Assembly: GCF_000212415.1 (NCBI RefSeq)
Contig: NC_015500.1
Span: 1,178,001 to 1,242,000 of the forward strand
Direction: 5' to 3'
Length of the DNA stretch: 64,000 nucleotides
From: Treponema brennaborense DSM 12168
Lineage (GTDB): Bacteria > Spirochaetota > Spirochaetia > Treponematales > Treponemataceae
The notes beneath the pieces were generated by a model. It searched no databases, had not been told where the DNA came from, and saw only the letters and a list, made by a program, of their open reading frames with translations. Both the position numbers and the translations under genes were made by a program. Of the stretch, positions 62,135 to 64,000 are shown one piece after another (position 1 is the stretch's first letter; every line of letters starts with the position of its first letter).

Positions 62135-62475
62135 ATGAATGAAAAAGAATTGCTGACGGTGGCGCAAGTATCAGAAATGACAGGGATCAGCGTGCGCACG
62201 CTTCATTACTATGACGGAATCGGGTTACTGGCTCCCTCAAAAGTGAACGAAAGCGGCTGCCGGTTTTATGACGATAAAGCTCTTGAGACATTGCAGCAGA
62301 TTTTGTTTTTCCGCGAGCTTGACTTTATCTTAAAGCAGTATGTGCAGCTTGACGACGCGTCTGACTATATGCGCAGTTTCGCAGCGTTTTCTGCGGCTGA
62401 CAAAACGCTGGACGCCCGATACGGTGCAGGTTTTGCGAATATCTGAAAGCTGCCGTGGAAGCGTTTTTAGGGTAA
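62135..62475 (+). pseudogene. Decayed MerR/TipA-type regulator
   Basis: ATG at 62135 with GGAGGT upstream. The MerR helix-turn-helix is intact (LLTVAQVSEMTGISVRTLHY to ALETLQQILFFRELDFILKQ). The ~130-residue TipAS drug-binding domain is reduced to a short stretch; at its end the frame stops early at 62444, yet the +1-shifted frame continues FCEYLKAAVEAFLG to TAA at 62473-62475, matching the usual TipAS C-terminus. This indicates an internal deletion plus a one-base deletion near 62436. The 103-codon remnant could still make a DNA-binding fragment. Confidence 0.65.
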
Positions 62476-62515
62476 CGGAGGCTTTTACAAAAGACGGATG
62501 CGTTTTCAAAAGGCT

Positions 62516-62571
62516 GCGGACTTTTCTCACCGTTTTTGCAAAAAAATATGAGAATGTCCGCGGTCTTTTTT
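62516..62571 (+). terminator. Probable terminator after the merR remnant
   Basis: GCGGAC (62516-62521) and GTCCGC (62556-62561) with an inner TCTCA/TGAGA pairing, followed by a T-run (62564-62571). The loop is long, so confidence is moderate. Confidence 0.45.
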
Positions 62572-62642
62572 ATGGGCAGGAAGGGCTCTGCCGAACCGTA
62601 CAAAGCGGATGTCTGCAAAGCCGCAACACAGTCGAACTGCTA

Positions 62643-64000
62643 CTACAGTCCGTCAATCTCCGTATTTACGACTTGGAATTTTTTGTTCAGCGTTTCTTTA
62701 AGGAAATCGGCATATGCGTCAAAATCTTCCCTGACAATCGTGGACGGGTCCGTATGCGCTTCCCAAACCAGTGCGTCGTTCTGCTGATCGCTGTAAATCT
62801 GAGCGCGCAGTTTTTCTATCTGGGAATCGATATCAATCAAATTATAATACGCTGCCCACAGTTCCTTGAGCTTTTCCCTGAACGCCGGCGACTTGAACAA
62901 AGCGTTGTAATAGATGGTGTCTTTCAAAGTGCACGATGAACTTTGACTAAGCGAAGCCCAGTCAAAATCCCAGACGGGTCCGGCTTTTAAAATTCCCGTT
63001 GAATTCTCAAAAGTAAAATAGCAGCTTTTCGGATGTTTCAGTTCGTTGTTGCTCATAAGCTCATTTATAATCCAGAATTTTGCCCAAGAAGTGATGTCGA
63101 GCTTTTCCGTATACGACTCATCGGGGGCACTGCAGTCGTTCGTATTCATTCCCTCCGTAAAATCCGGGTACAGCAATTTTTCAAGCTGCTCGATTTTTCC
63201 GCTTAAATTCGAAAGCCGCTCGTCTGACATTGAATCATCATTTGAAATCATATACGGCATAGCTCTGATTGCAGATTTGAATTTCCACGTTTCGTCGTAG
63301 TAAACGTCAAGCTCAATCAGGTAATCGTCGTCTTCATCTATGTTTACACGTTTTTTATCGACCTTAATTGCTTCACCGAGCCAATATAGCCCTTTGTACT
63401 GACCGTTCAGTACGAGATTGACAAAATCGCCGCGCAGTGTGTAGTCCATTTCAAGACAGCTGCTCAGGTAAAATGCCATGCAATTCCTCATAAACGAATT
63501 GTCAAGATAATTTGCAATCAAAACCCACCGCTTGTGCTTGGGAAAGCCCATAAGCTCCTGTTTTTTATCAAGTTTCAAAGCATAGGGTTTTTTAGGCTGC
63601 GCCCACGTGGAATTTCCCCGTCCGCGGATACTCGTGCTGATGTCCTCGGAATTCCATGCCGAATTTTCCGTTCCCTTTACTGAAAATGAAGCGTTTTCAA
63701 TCCAGACCTCTTTTGAAGTAATCTCCTGATTTTCCGGAGTAGTTATTTCTACGACGGGATTCGTCAAATTGTACGGAAAATAATTTATCGCCAAGTTTTC
63801 CGTACGGCTTTTCTGATTCAGACTGTTCACCGTGCAGATTCCAAAGTTGTAACCCTTTCCGTTTTCTCCGTTCTTCCAGGCAAAAGAATGTACGAAAGAA
63901 TCAAAAGACAGCGTCTCTGTCACACCTGAATTTATGTACGTAATCTTCAAAATGGAACCTGAAAACAGCTCATCGTCAGGATTTTCCCAGAAAAGATTCA
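62643..64000 (-). CDS. CotH-family protein, 5'-truncated by window edge
   Basis: Minus-strand frame open to the right edge; it reads NLFWENPDDELFSGSILKIT before the in-frame TTG at 63950, so the gene starts outside the window. At least 450 residues. CotH-type signature: IRGRGNSTWAQPKKPYALKL, DKKQELMGFPKHKRWVLIAN, and later KAGPVWDFDWASLS, where Asp residues of the kinase-like fold lie. CotH proteins are atypical protein kinases or cell-surface proteins; in anaerobes many are extracellular. The upstream part may hold a beta-sandwich domain (VVEITTPENQEITSKEVWIE). Confidence 0.85.
   Translation of the reverse strand, partial: NLFWENPDDELFSGSILKITYINSGVTETLSFDSFVHSFAWKNGENGKGYNFGICTVNSLNQKSRTENLAINYFPYNLTNPVVEITTPENQEITSKEVWIENASFSVKGTENSAWNSEDISTSIRGRGNSTWAQPKKPYALKLDKKQELMGFPKHKRWVLIANYLDNSFMRNCMAFYLSSCLEMDYTLRGDFVNLVLNGQYKGLYWLGEAIKVDKKRVNIDEDDDYLIELDVYYDETWKFKSAIRAMPYMISNDDSMSDERLSNLSGKIEQLEKLLYPDFTEGMNTNDCSAPDESYTEKLDITSWAKFWIINELMSNNELKHPKSCYFTFENSTGILKAGPVWDFDWASLSQSSSCTLKDTIYYNALFKSPAFREKLKELWAAYYNLIDIDSQIEKLRAQIYSDQQNDALVWEAHTDPSTIVREDFDAYADFLKETLNKKFQVVNTEIDGL

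Overview
The window looks like a treponeme chromosome (Spirochaetota, Treponema-type; inferred from gene content and order, species not determinable). Native genes are moderately GC-rich. The marker blocks are phoH / 7TM-HD / ybeY / corC, prfB followed by ftsY, a LolCDE-type exporter, an mcsA-mcsB-clpC block, hflK-hflC, small beta-barrel proteins and CotH-type proteins. The sequence between about 33.1 and 47.5 kb is AT-rich and carries Firmicute-style genes, so it is read as acquired DNA.

Layout. 0-3.6 kb: 3' part of argH, then a polar amino-acid ABC transporter behind a hairpin-rich leader. 3.7-9.7 kb: phoH operon (PhoH, 7TM-HD phosphodiesterase, YbeY, CorC-like CBS protein, TPR protein). 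9.8-20.5 kb: an exported FN3/TPR protein, a solitary Cas2-fold protein apparently made from a leaderless mRNA, prfB with its programmed +1 frameshift, a PEGA-like protein, ftsY, a YwqK-like protein, LolC/LolD/LolE-type genes, then McsA and a McsB homologue lacking its catalytic motifs. 20.5-31.2 kb: clpC, a convergent RND efflux operon whose pump gene is broken by an 89-bp tandem duplication, and a divergent two-component system with a likely binding box in the shared intergenic region. 31.2-33.0 kb: a flavodoxin-fold oxidoreductase, rubrerythrin and tmRNA (ssrA).

33.1-47.5 kb is an accessory island: remnants of SH3-domain surface proteins, an LRR-like protein, an IS256-family element, and an integrative element ending in a large serine recombinase. 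Its cargo is TetR/nitroreductase, DUF523, AraC/MFS, a PHP phosphatase and an ANT(6)-type streptomycin adenylyltransferase. Its right-hand module has a KTR protein, an attenuator-like leader, a sigma-like regulator, three copies of a 25-bp palindrome and a candidate pseudoknotted RNA. The right end appears to sit inside an SH3-domain gene.

47.6-49.5 kb holds a PD-(D/E)XK (Rpn-type) protein and decayed gene fragments. 49.5-56 kb returns to core-like genes: an acyl-CoA carboxyltransferase, a small beta-barrel protein, and a four-gene hflK-hflC-unknown-flavodoxin operon. 56.2-62.5 kb is a drug-export block (TetR, paired ABC half-transporters, MATE, a decayed MerR/TipA regulator). The window ends inside a CotH-family gene.
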